Assembly: GCA_052244495.1 (NCBI GenBank)
Contig: JBQPXH010000004.1
Reading direction: 5' to 3' (one strand)
DNA length: 64,000 nt
Origin: Cereibacter_A sp052244495
Lineage (GTDB): Bacteria > Pseudomonadota > Alphaproteobacteria > Rhodobacterales > Rhodobacteraceae
Both the position numbers and the translations under genes were made by a program. The notes beneath the pieces are model-generated. The model saw only the letters and a program-made list of their open reading frames with translations. It made no database searches and was not told where the DNA came from. Numbering within the stretch: position 1 is the first letter of the stretch; each line of letters opens with the position of its first letter. Below, piece by piece: positions 1 to 8,051 of the stretch.

Positions 1-58
1 ACCCGATTGACTCTGCCGGAGCCGGACGGACAGGATGGCGCCTCTCCCGGAGATCGCC

Positions 59-400
59 ATGTCCCTTGCCACGACCTACGCCTTCCTCGTCTTTGCCATC
101 TTCGCCGAAGTCGTGGCTACCACCGCGCTGGCGCGGTCGGATGGCTTCACGCGGCTTTGGCCCAGCGTGATCACGGTCGTGGGCTATTGCGTCGCCTTCG
201 CCTGCCTCTCCGTCACGCTGAAGGTCATGCCGACCGGCGTCGTCTATGCCGTCTGGTCGGGCCTCGGCATCGTCTTCATCGCGGCCATAGGCTGGCTCGT
301 CTATGGAGAGCGGCTGGACATGCCCGCGATCCTCGGTCTCGGTCTGATCCTTGCGGGCGTGCTGGTGGTCAACCTCTTCTCGAAGACCATTCCGCACTAG
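59..400 (+). CDS. SMR-family multidrug/quaternary ammonium exporter
   Basis: Small multidrug resistance transporter, expected to export cationic drugs or quaternary ammonium compounds in exchange for protons as a dimer in the inner membrane. The 113-residue product has the family length and four hydrophobic segments (about residues 3-21, 33-51, 58-78, 85-105). The essential membrane glutamate is E17 in the segment FAIFAEVVATTALARS, and the conserved tryptophan of the substrate pocket is W66 in YAVWSGLG. I chose the ATG at 59 because it gives the normal SMR N-terminus; an upstream in-frame ATG at 35 would add eight residues with no family match. It converges on ruvB. Whether it is an EmrE-type drug exporter or a guanidinium exporter cannot be decided by eye. 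Confidence 0.9.
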   Translation: MSLATTYAFLVFAIFAEVVATTALARSDGFTRLWPSVITVVGYCVAFACLSVTLKVMPTGVVYAVWSGLGIVFIAAIGWLVYGERLDMPAILGLGLILAGVLVVNLFSKTIPH

Positions 401-488
401 AGCCTGTCGGGCGGCGGCGGGCCCTTGGGCTGGCCGAAACAGACGAAGCTGCAGCCATCAGAAGGCGCGCCCGTCGAGCCTTTTCCCC

Positions 489-1514
489 TCAGCCGAACAG
501 GTCGGCCTGCCCCGGCGCCTTCGGCGGATCGAGCCCCAGGTGCCGCCAGGCCTTGTGCGCAAGCATCCGGCCGCGCGGCGTGCGCTGGATGAGACCTTGT
601 TGCAGGAGATACGGCTCGATCACCTCCTCGACCGCATCGCGGCTTTCGGAGAGGGCGGCGGCGATGGTCTCGATTCCCACGGGTCCGCCGCCGTAATTCT
701 CGGCGATCAGGGCCAGATAGCGCCGGTCGCCAAGGTCGAGGCCGAGGTTGTCCACCCCGAGGCGCGTCAGCGCCAGGTCCGCGATGGCCTGCGTCAGCCG
801 GCCGTCGCCCTCGACCAGAGCGAAATCGACCACCCTGCGAAGGAGCCGCCCCGCGATCCGCGGCGTTCCGCGCGCGCGTTTCGCAATTTCACGCGTGCCG
901 GCCGGGTCACTGTCGACACCCATCATGCGCGCGCCCCGCGCCACGATCAGGTCAAGCTCGGCCTCAGTGTAGAACTGGAGCCGCGTGGGGATGCCGAACC
1001 GGTCGCGCAGGGGCGTGGTCAGAAGGCCGAGGCGCGTGGTGGCCCCGACCAGCGTGAAGGGCTGCAGGTCGATCCGCACCGTCCGCGCCGCCGGCCCCTC
1101 ACCGATCACGAGGTCGAGCGCGAAATCCTCGAGCGCGGGATAGAGGACCTCCTCGACCACGGGCGAGAGACGATGGATCTCGTCGATGAAAAGGACATCG
1201 CGCGGCTCGAGATTGGTGAGGATCGCCGCGAGGTCGCCCGGCTTGGCCAGCACCGGACCCGAGGTCATGCGGAAGCCGACGCCCAGTTCCCGCGCCATGA
1301 TCTGCGCGAGTGTCGTCTTGCCAAGGCCCGGCGGGCCGTGGAAGAGCGTGTGATCCATCGCCTCGCCGCGCATCCGGGCGCTTTCGATGAAGATGCGAAG
1401 GTTCGCCCGAGCCTCGGCCTGACCCACGAACTCCTCGAGCGACTGCGGGCGCAGCGCACGGTCCATGTCTTCGGGCAGCCGCTCGGGGCGGAGGGTCGGA
1501 TCGGAACTGGTCAT
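489..1514 (-). CDS. ruvB: Holliday junction branch migration ATPase RuvB
   Basis: Hexameric AAA+ motor that, with RuvA, drives branch migration of Holliday junctions before RuvC cleavage. The 341-residue product has Walker A GPPGLGKT at residues 60-67, Walker B LFIDEIHRLS, and the C-terminal winged-helix segment ending with the typical R-T-P-R-G-R region. I start it at the ATG at 1514 (MTSSDPTLRPERL), which matches family N-termini; the frame stays open 9 codons further. It is the last gene of a minus-strand run ruvC-ruvA-htpX-ruvB, separated from htpX by 130 bp. In many bacteria ruvA and ruvB are adjacent, so the interposed htpX is notable. Confidence 0.97.
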   Translation of the reverse strand: MTSSDPTLRPERLPEDMDRALRPQSLEEFVGQAEARANLRIFIESARMRGEAMDHTLFHGPPGLGKTTLAQIMARELGVGFRMTSGPVLAKPGDLAAILTNLEPRDVLFIDEIHRLSPVVEEVLYPALEDFALDLVIGEGPAARTVRIDLQPFTLVGATTRLGLLTTPLRDRFGIPTRLQFYTEAELDLIVARGARMMGVDSDPAGTREIAKRARGTPRIAGRLLRRVVDFALVEGDGRLTQAIADLALTRLGVDNLGLDLGDRRYLALIAENYGGGPVGIETIAAALSESRDAVEEVIEPYLLQQGLIQRTPRGRMLAHKAWRHLGLDPPKAPGQADLFG

Positions 1515-1644
1515 GCGCTCGCTCGGCCTTTGCCGGAACATTCCCCGAACGAGGCAATGGATGCAAGCGGGAAGCGCAGGCAGGCGGATATGGGCCCGCC
1601 GCTACGCTCCTTTGCCACCGGCGGCGGGACGGGGCTGACGACGA

Positions 1645-2544
1645 TCAGCTCCAGGGGCCGCGGCGCGGGACCCGGGGGATCGACGAGCGTTCCTCGCCGG
1701 CTCCTGCCATGGCGCGGAGCGCGGCGATCCGGTTGGCGGTGTTCGGATGGGTCGCGAAAAGCCGGTCGTGACCCATGGCATGCAACGGGTTCACGATGAA
1801 CATGTGCGCGGTCGCCGGGTTGCGCTCGGCCCGCGTGTTGTCGATGCGCTGCGCAAGCCCCTCGATCTTGGCCAGTGCCGAGGCGAGCCAGAGCGGCCGC
1901 CCGCAGATCTCGGCCCCGATCCGGTCGGCCTCGTATTCGCGCGAGCGCGAGATCGCCATCTGCACGAGGCCCGCCGCCATCGGCGCGAGGATCATCAGCG
2001 CGAGCGTGCCGATGAGTCCCATCGGCCGCTCGCCCTCCTCGTTCGACCCGCCGCCGAAGAAGAAGGCGAAATTCGCCAGCATCGAGATCGCGCCGGCAAA
2101 GGTCGCCGTCACCGTCATGAGCAGCGTGTCACGGTTCTTGATATGGGCAAGCTCATGCGCCACGACCCCGGCCACCTCCTCGGGCGTCAGCGTGCGCAGA
2201 AGCCCGCGCGTCACCGCAACCGCGGCGTTTTCCGGGTTCCGGCCGGTCGCGAAGGCATTCGGCTGGTCGGTCTCGATCAGATAGAGCTTCGGCATCGGCA
2301 TCCCGGCCTTCTCGGCCAGACCCCGGACCATGTTGTAGAGATCGGGTGCGGCATGCGGATCGACCTCGCGCGCCCCATGCATGGAAAGCACGGCCCTGTC
2401 GGAGTTCCAGAAGGTGAAGAGGTTCATCAGCGCCGCCACGACCAGCGCGATGAGGGCGCCGCTCTGCCCCCCGATCAGCCCGCCGACGCCGAGGAACAGC
2501 GCCGTCATCACTGCCATCAGGATGCCCGTGCGAACGTAACCCAT
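1645..2544 (-). CDS. htpX: Membrane zinc metalloprotease HtpX (M48B)
   Basis: Inner-membrane zinc protease that degrades misfolded membrane proteins, working alongside FtsH. The 299-residue product has two N-terminal membrane segments (about residues 7-45), the catalytic zinc motif HELAH at 130-134, further membrane segments after it, and the third zinc ligand in SRSREYEADR. The ATG at 2544 (MGYVRTGILM) is preceded by GGGAGAAG and gives the usual N-terminus; the frame is open upstream but without family similarity. It lies between ruvA (177 bp upstream) and ruvB, all on the minus strand. No heat-shock promoter was recognised in the gap. Confidence 0.95.
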   Translation of the reverse strand: MGYVRTGILMAVMTALFLGVGGLIGGQSGALIALVVAALMNLFTFWNSDRAVLSMHGAREVDPHAAPDLYNMVRGLAEKAGMPMPKLYLIETDQPNAFATGRNPENAAVAVTRGLLRTLTPEEVAGVVAHELAHIKNRDTLLMTVTATFAGAISMLANFAFFFGGGSNEEGERPMGLIGTLALMILAPMAAGLVQMAISRSREYEADRIGAEICGRPLWLASALAKIEGLAQRIDNTRAERNPATAHMFIVNPLHAMGHDRLFATHPNTANRIAALRAMAGAGEERSSIPRVPRRGPWS

Positions 2545-2721
2545 GAGTGCTTCTCCCATTGCCTGGAAACGCCGCGGATATGGGCGCGACGTGGCGCTGC
2601 CGCAAGATCCGCACCTGCTGCCCGAGAGAGCCTGGCCTGCCGGCATCGACGCCCGACGCGGCAGGGGCATCGCCCTGCCGACCGCCGTGACATGGCGCCG
2701 ACACGGCGTGCCACTCCTGCG

Positions 2722-3393
2722 TCAGGACTTCGGTGCGAGCAGCTTCAGGGCTGCGCGGATCAGGCCGGCCGCATCCGCATCGGGGTTGTCGCCCGAGGCT
2801 TGGGCCACCGCCTGCGCGGCATCCGTGGGCTGGTAGCCGAGGTTCGTCAGCGCCGAGAGAGCATCGGCAGTATGCGTCGGGCGCGGCGGGGCGGCGGGCG
2901 AGGACGGAGCCTTGCGCCGGGGCGTCGTCGCGGGCGCCTCGTCCCCCTGCGGCACGGCCCTCGCCGGAGCTGCCCCGCCCATCACCATGAGCGCCGGCGC
3001 CTTGGTCTTCAGCTCCATCACCACGCGCTGCGCGATCTTCGGCCCGATGCCCGGCGCCGCCTGGATCGAACGCGCATCGCCGAGGCTGATCGCCCGCGCC
3101 ACGCCATCGGCCCCGAGCGCGCCGAGGATCGCCATGCCGGCCTTGGCCCCCACCCCCTGCACGGTCATCAGGAGCCGGTGCCATTCCTTCTCGATCATCG
3201 TGGGAAAGCCGAAAAGCTGCAGCAGATCCTCGCGCACGACCAGCTCGGTATAGAGCGCCACACCCTCGCCGAGCCCCGGCATCGCGGCCAGCGTGCGGTC
3301 CGAGACATGGACGATGTAGCCCACCCCGCGAACGTCGATCAGGACGTGGTCCGATCCGCGGAAGTCGAGGATGCCCGAAATCTTGCCGATCAT
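2722..3393 (-). CDS. ruvA: Holliday junction DNA-binding protein RuvA
   Basis: RuvA binds four-way junctions as a tetramer and loads RuvB. The 223-residue product starts MIGKISGILDF, typical of the family, has the two helix-hairpin-helix stretches (VQGVGAKAGMAIL and APGIGPKIAQRVV), a Pro/Ala-rich linker, and a C-terminal RuvB-contact domain ending in LIRAALKLL. Its ATG overlaps the ruvC stop codon in an ATGA, indicating translational coupling. Confidence 0.96.
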   Translation of the reverse strand: MIGKISGILDFRGSDHVLIDVRGVGYIVHVSDRTLAAMPGLGEGVALYTELVVREDLLQLFGFPTMIEKEWHRLLMTVQGVGAKAGMAILGALGADGVARAISLGDARSIQAAPGIGPKIAQRVVMELKTKAPALMVMGGAAPARAVPQGDEAPATTPRRKAPSSPAAPPRPTHTADALSALTNLGYQPTDAAQAVAQASGDNPDADAAGLIRAALKLLAPKS

Positions 3394-3896
3394 CGCGCGG
3401 CCTTCGCAAGTGCCGCCTGGAGCCGGCCCGAGGACTGGACATGGTGGGCGTGGCAGATGGCAACCGCCAGAGCGTCCGCCGCATCCGGTCCGGCAAGGTC
3501 CACGCCCGGCAGGTGCAGGCGCACCATGTGCTGGATCTGCTCCTTGGCGGCGTGTCCCACACCCACGACCGTCTTCTTCACCGCGTTGGGTGCGTATTCC
3601 CCGACATCGAGCCCCGCCTGCGCCGGCACCAGCAGCGCGATGCCGCGCGCCTGGCCCAGCTTCAGCGTCGCGACCCCATCCTTGTTGACGAAGGTATGCT
3701 CGACCGCTGCCGTGTCCGGGGCGAAGCGGGCGATGACCCGTGTCAACTGGTCGTGCAGCGATAGCAGCCTCTGTGCCAGGGCGCCCGAATCGGAATGACA
3801 GATTCCGTTCGCGACATGGGTCAGACGGGTGCCCGCGACGTCGATCACCCCCCATCCCATGTTCCGCAGACCGGGGTCGATGCCCAGAACCCTCAT
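3390..3896 (-). CDS. ruvC: Crossover junction endodeoxyribonuclease RuvC
   Basis: Holliday junction resolvase that nicks two strands symmetrically. In the 168-residue product the four acidic catalytic residues D7, E66, D138 and D141 fall at exactly the positions known for Escherichia coli RuvC. The start at 3896 (MRVLGIDPGL) gives the normal N-terminus. It is the first gene of the ruvCA pair, with a 4-bp overlap into ruvA. The 320-bp gap upstream is shared with the divergent DUF1127 gene and probably holds both promoters. Confidence 0.97.
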   Translation of the reverse strand: MRVLGIDPGLRNMGWGVIDVAGTRLTHVANGICHSDSGALAQRLLSLHDQLTRVIARFAPDTAAVEHTFVNKDGVATLKLGQARGIALLVPAQAGLDVGEYAPNAVKKTVVGVGHAAKEQIQHMVRLHLPGVDLAGPDAADALAVAICHAHHVQSSGRLQAALAKAAR

Positions 3897-4216
3897 GACG
3901 ATCCCTGCTTCCTGTTGCCGCAAGGGCTAGCACGAAGCGAGAACACCCGCCAGCGCCTTCGGGAGGTTTGCCCTCGGAGAGGCAGATCGGCAGCATGGGA
4001 TGGCCGGAAAGCGACGCTTCCTCCACGTGATGCGACGGCGCGGAGGCGCCCGCCAAGCATCCGGAAAACAAGACGTTTTCGTGACTGAGAGCCTTGCGTT
4101 TTCTGCAATGCAGCATTGCAGCGAGAGTGATTGCCGACAAGAAGATGCCGGATTATCTGCCGGATCAGACGCAGTGATGCTGCGATCTTTAGCAGTTTAT
4201 AAAAAGGACAGACGCC
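3897..4216. other. Divergent intergenic region between ruvC and the DUF1127 gene
   Basis: A 320-bp gene-free region that should hold the divergent promoters. No LexA-type GTTC-repeat box was recognised in front of ruvC. The half nearer the DUF1127 gene is more AT-rich than its surroundings and contains a perfect dyad described separately at 4104-4120. No RNA gene was recognised. Confidence 0.5.
4104..4120. promoter_or_regulatory. Perfect 17-bp palindrome, candidate operator
   Basis: TGCAATGC-A-GCATTGCA is a perfect 8+1+8 inverted repeat about 97 bp upstream of the DUF1127 start. It is too short and too tight-looped to be a terminator, and it looks like a dimeric regulator site. I cannot name the regulator. 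Confidence 0.5.
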
Positions 4217-4429
4217 ATGGCCGCCTTCGAGACGACCCCTCCGGCGCCCTTCGGCGCCATCTCCACCTTCCACTTCGTGCAGCGCGTGAGCGACCTCGTC
4301 GCGACCGTCGTCGCCTGGAACGATGCCCGTGCGACCCGCGCCGCGCTGTCGAAGCTCAGCGATCGCGAACTCGATGACATCGGTCTCTGCCGCGGCGACA
4401 TCGAGGACATCTGTGCGCTCCGCCGCTGA
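4217..4429 (+). CDS. DUF1127 small basic protein
   Basis: A 70-residue protein whose C-terminal half has the DUF1127 pattern: a short helix, then LSDRELDDIGLCRGDIE. DUF1127 proteins are abundant in alphaproteobacteria, and characterised members have been linked to RNA turnover and to phosphate or carbon homeostasis; the role of this one is unknown. A Rho-independent terminator follows 43 bp after the stop, so it is probably monocistronic. A palindrome lies upstream at 4104-4120. The stress-induced CcsR small RNAs found beside one DUF1127 gene in Rhodobacter are not seen here. Confidence 0.85.
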   Translation: MAAFETTPPAPFGAISTFHFVQRVSDLVATVVAWNDARATRAALSKLSDRELDDIGLCRGDIEDICALRR

Positions 4430-4472
4430 GGACGAGCAGGGGACGGGACGCTCCCACCCGGACCATCTGCCA

Positions 4473-4506
4473 AAGGCCGCATCCCCAAGGGACGCGGCCT
4501 TTTTTC
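4473..4506 (+). terminator. Rho-independent terminator after the DUF1127 gene
   Basis: The arms AAGGCCGC and GCGGCCTT enclose a 13-nt loop and are followed by a T-rich tract (TTTTTTCTT). Confidence 0.85.
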
Positions 4507-4564
4507 TTGCCCTGCATACGCGGCGCGCCACAGATGCGGAGGCCGAAGGTGACGGAGAGACGTC

Positions 4565-4921
4565 CTAGAGCGACGGAAGAAGGGCGGCGAGGCGCTCGGC
4601 GACGAGACGGGACCCGGGATCCGGCTGCATGAGGAAGCTGCCCATCCGGTCGAAGCCCTCGCCGGTGGCGAGCAGATCGACACGCTCCTGATAAGCGTCG
4701 GGGCCGATCCGCCACAGAAGCGCGCCTTTCATCCCGATCACGCAGAGGACGACCACGAGCAGCGGCCCGACGAGACGCGGGCGACTTCTCGTGGCCTTGA
4801 CGTAGTGAGACCTGCCCAACGTGCCTTCCGCCTCGAAGCCGAAGCCCTTCGCATGGGCGGCCTCGATCCGCGAGATACGCTCGCGGAAGTCGGCGAGGTT
4901 ACGATCCATCGACATGCCCAT
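4565..4921 (-). CDS. Uncharacterised single-span membrane protein
   Basis: I do not recognise this protein. It has an N-terminal amphipathic stretch (about residues 7-25), one clear membrane segment near residues 49-70 (LVGPLLVVVLCVIGMKGALL), and a C-terminal soluble tail of about 45 residues. It resembles the small membrane proteins commonly annotated as hypothetical in Rhodobacteraceae. Several ATG codons are close together (4948, 4921, 4915, 4909) and none has a strong ribosome site, so the start is uncertain. It sits between the DUF1127 terminator and prmA. Confidence 0.55.
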   Translation of the reverse strand: MGMSMDRNLADFRERISRIEAAHAKGFGFEAEGTLGRSHYVKATRSRPRLVGPLLVVVLCVIGMKGALLWRIGPDAYQERVDLLATGEGFDRMGSFLMQPDPGSRLVAERLAALLPSL

Positions 4922-5089
4922 GCTCACGATACTCGCCCCCGAAATCATCGAGACAGGCTAGGCGGAGAAGATGGCGAAAACGGGGCCGTGCCTGTGGTGC
5001 CGGCCTCACGGCTGCGCCGGAGGAGATCTTTCCCGCAGGACGCGAACGACCGTCTGCCCGGATCGCGGCGGAGGTGCCGGATTGTCCGC

Positions 5090-5965
5090 TCAGCGCCGCC
5101 GCATGACGAGGCAGCACCACTCTCCGAGATCCTCGCGCGAGGCGAGGTCGAAGCCCTCGGACAGGTAAGCCTCGATGATCGATTCGGCCTGCACGACCAG
5201 AAGCCCCGACAGGATCGCAAGCCCGCCGCCCGGCGCCACATGGGCAGCCATGGCGGGCGCAAGTTCGATCAGCGGTCCCTTCAGGATATTGGCGAAGACG
5301 AGGTCGAACGGAGCCGCCGCCGCGATGTCGGGATGGTCGAAGCCCGCAGCCTCGCGGCAGGCGACGCGCCCCTGAAGGTCGTTGATCGCGACATTCGCCT
5401 CGGCCACCTCGACGGCGACCTCGTCGATGTCCGAGGCGATCACCAGAGCTTCGGGAAAGACCCGCGCGGCGGCCATGGCCAGGACCGCGGTGCCGCAGCC
5501 GACGTCCGCGACCCTGCCCGGCCGGATGCCCTGATCGACCAGACGGTCCAGCGCACGGAGGCAGCCCAGCGTCGTGCCGTGATGCCCCGTTCCGAAGGCC
5601 ACGGTCGCCTCGATCTGCAACGCGACGCGCCCCTCGGGCACCTTGTCGCTGTCGTGGCTGCCGTAGACGAAGAACCGTCCGGCCTCGACCGGAGACAGCT
5701 CGCGGCGGACCTTGGCCACCCAGTCGATCTCGGGAAGTTCGGAGAGCGCGAAGGGCTTCGCGCCGAAGGCCGTCGCCAGAAGCTCGAGCACAGCCTCCGA
5801 CGGCTTTTCGAGGAAATAGGCGCCCACCTCCCAGAGACCCGACCCGTCCTCGATCTCGAAGACGCCCACGCCGGTCGGCTCCGGCTCCATCTTCTCGAGC
5901 GCGTCGGCCAGATCCTCGGCGGCATCCTCGCCATCGAGCGTGGTCAGAGCGGAATAGGTGGGCAT
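5090..5965 (-). CDS. prmA: Ribosomal protein L11 methyltransferase PrmA
   Basis: S-adenosylmethionine-dependent methyltransferase that trimethylates ribosomal protein L11. The 291-residue product has the family N-terminal substrate-recognition domain, then the Rossmann-fold motif I ADVGCGTAVLAMAA, an acidic end of strand 2 (ASDID), and the motif FANILKGPLIELA, the PrmA form of the N-[IL]-x-x-P methyltransferase signature. The length is normal. It lies between a small membrane protein gene and msrA on the same strand; the 65-bp gap to msrA makes cotranscription possible. Confidence 0.93.
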   Translation of the reverse strand: MPTYSALTTLDGEDAAEDLADALEKMEPEPTGVGVFEIEDGSGLWEVGAYFLEKPSEAVLELLATAFGAKPFALSELPEIDWVAKVRRELSPVEAGRFFVYGSHDSDKVPEGRVALQIEATVAFGTGHHGTTLGCLRALDRLVDQGIRPGRVADVGCGTAVLAMAAARVFPEALVIASDIDEVAVEVAEANVAINDLQGRVACREAAGFDHPDIAAAAPFDLVFANILKGPLIELAPAMAAHVAPGGGLAILSGLLVVQAESIIEAYLSEGFDLASREDLGEWCCLVMRRR

Positions 5966-6030
5966 GGGGCGCGGCCTCCGGTGCGGTCGGGGCGGGCCTA
6001 ACCCCGCCTCCGCCCCGCGTCAAGCGCCGG

Positions 6031-6702
6031 TCAGCGCGCGACCCCTGCGCCGACACCGGTTCCGATCGGACAGGACACGCCGGTTCCGCCGATCCCGCAG
6101 TAGCCGGCCGGGTTCTTCGCGAGATACTGCTGGTGGTAGGCTTCGGCGAAGTAGAAGGCAGGCGCCGGACGGATCTCGGTGGTGATCCTGCCGCGTCCCG
6201 CCGCACTCAGCGCACCCTGATAGGCCGTGAGGCTGGCGGCAGCCGCCTTGGCCTGCTCTTCGCCATAGGTATGGACCGCCGAGCGATACTGCGTGCCGCT
6301 GTCGTTGCCCTGCCGCATGCCCTGCGTCGGGTCGTGATTTTCCCAGAAGAGCTTGAGCAGCATCGCATAGGAAATCACCGACGGGTCGTAGATGACGCGG
6401 ACGACCTCGGTGTGTCCGGTCCGGCCCGAGCAGACTTCCTCGTAGGTCGGATTCGGCGTGTAGCCCCCGGCATAGCCGACCATGGTCAGCCAGACGCCCT
6501 CCGGCACCTGCCAGAACTTGCGCTCCACGCCCCAGAAGCAGCCCATGGCGAACACCGCCTCGGCCATGCCGGCGGGAACGGGCGATTTCAGCGGCAGACC
6601 CGAGAGGAAATGCGTCTCGGCCGTGGGAATGGGCTCCGCACGCCCCGGCAGCGCCTCGCCGGGCGACACCATCTCGGACTTCTTACGGTTGAGCAGGAAC
6701 AT
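6031..6702 (-). CDS. msrA: Peptide methionine-(S)-sulfoxide reductase MsrA
   Basis: Repairs oxidised methionine by reducing the S-sulfoxide. The catalytic motif is GCFWG with nucleophile C55, and the partner glutamate and tyrosines lie in the usual stretch after it. Two recycling cysteines sit in the C-terminal glycine-rich tail (GYCGIGGTGVSCPIG). The 223-residue length, including a 45-residue N-terminal extension, is that of the long E. coli-type MsrA. No export signal is visible, so it should be cytoplasmic. Confidence 0.95.
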   Translation of the reverse strand: MFLLNRKKSEMVSPGEALPGRAEPIPTAETHFLSGLPLKSPVPAGMAEAVFAMGCFWGVERKFWQVPEGVWLTMVGYAGGYTPNPTYEEVCSGRTGHTEVVRVIYDPSVISYAMLLKLFWENHDPTQGMRQGNDSGTQYRSAVHTYGEEQAKAAAASLTAYQGALSAAGRGRITTEIRPAPAFYFAEAYHQQYLAKNPAGYCGIGGTGVSCPIGTGVGAGVAR

Positions 6703-6759
6703 GATGCGGCCTCCGGTTGACAGGAGACGAATATAGTCGCCGGAAGCCGCCGCTGCGAG

Positions 6760-7992
6760 TCACGCTGCCGGCACCGCAGGCGGCCGCGCGATCACCGTCT
6801 CGTATCCTGGTTCGGGATGGCGCGGGATCAGCCGCGACAGGCCCAGCGACAGCAACGCCATGCCCGCGGCGAGCAGGAACACCGAAGCGGGCTCGGTCAC
6901 CCAGAGATAGCCGAGCGCCGCCGGCAGGAAGACCGCCGCGATGTGGTTGATCGTGAAGGCGACCGCGGCGGTCGGCGCGATGTCGGCCGGATCGGCGATC
7001 TTCTGGAAGTAGGTCTTGAGCGCGAAGGCCATGCCGAAGAACAGGTGGTCGATGACGTAAAGCACCGCCGCCACCGCCACGCCCCAGCCGAAGGCGTAGA
7101 TGCCGCCGTAGGCGAGGAAGACGAGGGTGAGGCCCGTATGCTCGATCATCAGCATCCGCCTCTCGCCGTGCCGCTGCACCATGCGCCCGATCCAGGGCGA
7201 GGCCAGCATGTTGACGAGGAAATTGATCAGGAAAAGCCCCGTGACCTCGTCCACCTCGAAGCCGAAATGCTCGACCATCATGAAGGCCGCGAAGACGGTG
7301 AAGATCTGGCGCCGCGCCCCTGCGAGGAATTGCAGCAGATAATAGAGCCAGTAGCGGCGGCGCAGGACCATGCGCTTGTTCTGCGGATGCGGCGCCTCGA
7401 ACTGCGGGTAGAGCAGCAGGGCCGCCAGCGCCAGCAGCGCCGTCAGCCCGCCCGAGGCAAGATAGACCGTGTCGTAGGAAAGGTCGAAGGTCCGCCAGGT
7501 CAGAACGATGAGCCCGTAGGCCACGAGCGACGCGCCCGCGCCCACCGAGGCGATCCAGCCGATGGTCCGCGGCGCGGTCGCCTTTGGCAGCCACTGGAGC
7601 TGCAGGCTCTGGTTGACGGTCTCGAAGTAGTGGAAGCCGATCGAGGAGAGGAGCGTGATGAAGAGCATCCCGCCGAAGCTCGGGAACCAGGCGGTGATCG
7701 CGGTCGCGACGCCGAGCAGCGTGAGGGACACCAGCGCCAGCACCTGCTCGCGCACGAAGAGGAGGATGGCGATGACCCCGATGGCGAGGAAGCCCGGGAT
7801 CTCGCGGACGGTGTGCAGCCAGCCGATCTCGACGCCGGTGAATCCGGCGGTGTCGATGACGAAATTGTTCAGCAGCGCCGACCAGGTCGAGAAGGCGATC
7901 GGCATGGCCGCCGCCATGAGGAAGAGGAGCGCCTCGGGCCGCCGCCAGATGGGCAGCTCCTGCGTCCGGGAGAGGGGCACGGTGGGAATCAT
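6760..7992 (-). CDS. Major facilitator superfamily transporter
   Basis: A 410-residue membrane protein with about twelve hydrophobic segments, consistent with an MFS permease. Conserved-looking loop pieces include a basic loop after the second helix pair and a central loop near LYPQFEAPHPQNKRMVLRRR. The substrate cannot be told from sequence. I chose the ATG at 7992 (MIPTVPLSRTQEL); the frame is open far upstream, but that part is antisense shadow of priA. It is transcribed after priA with a 59-bp gap and before msrA. Confidence 0.8.
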   Translation of the reverse strand: MIPTVPLSRTQELPIWRRPEALLFLMAAAMPIAFSTWSALLNNFVIDTAGFTGVEIGWLHTVREIPGFLAIGVIAILLFVREQVLALVSLTLLGVATAITAWFPSFGGMLFITLLSSIGFHYFETVNQSLQLQWLPKATAPRTIGWIASVGAGASLVAYGLIVLTWRTFDLSYDTVYLASGGLTALLALAALLLYPQFEAPHPQNKRMVLRRRYWLYYLLQFLAGARRQIFTVFAAFMMVEHFGFEVDEVTGLFLINFLVNMLASPWIGRMVQRHGERRMLMIEHTGLTLVFLAYGGIYAFGWGVAVAAVLYVIDHLFFGMAFALKTYFQKIADPADIAPTAAVAFTINHIAAVFLPAALGYLWVTEPASVFLLAAGMALLSLGLSRLIPRHPEPGYETVIARPPAVPAA

Positions 7993-8051
7993 GCGTCCTG
8001 TTACCCCCTGCCGGCGTTCAAGGCGAGAGGGCTGCTGAAGCTGCGGAGAGG

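Noticed and set aside
4430..4472. Possible CcsR-type small RNAs downstream of the DUF1127 gene
   Set aside because: No CCTCCTCCC loop motif or repeated hairpins; only a single Rho-independent terminator is present.
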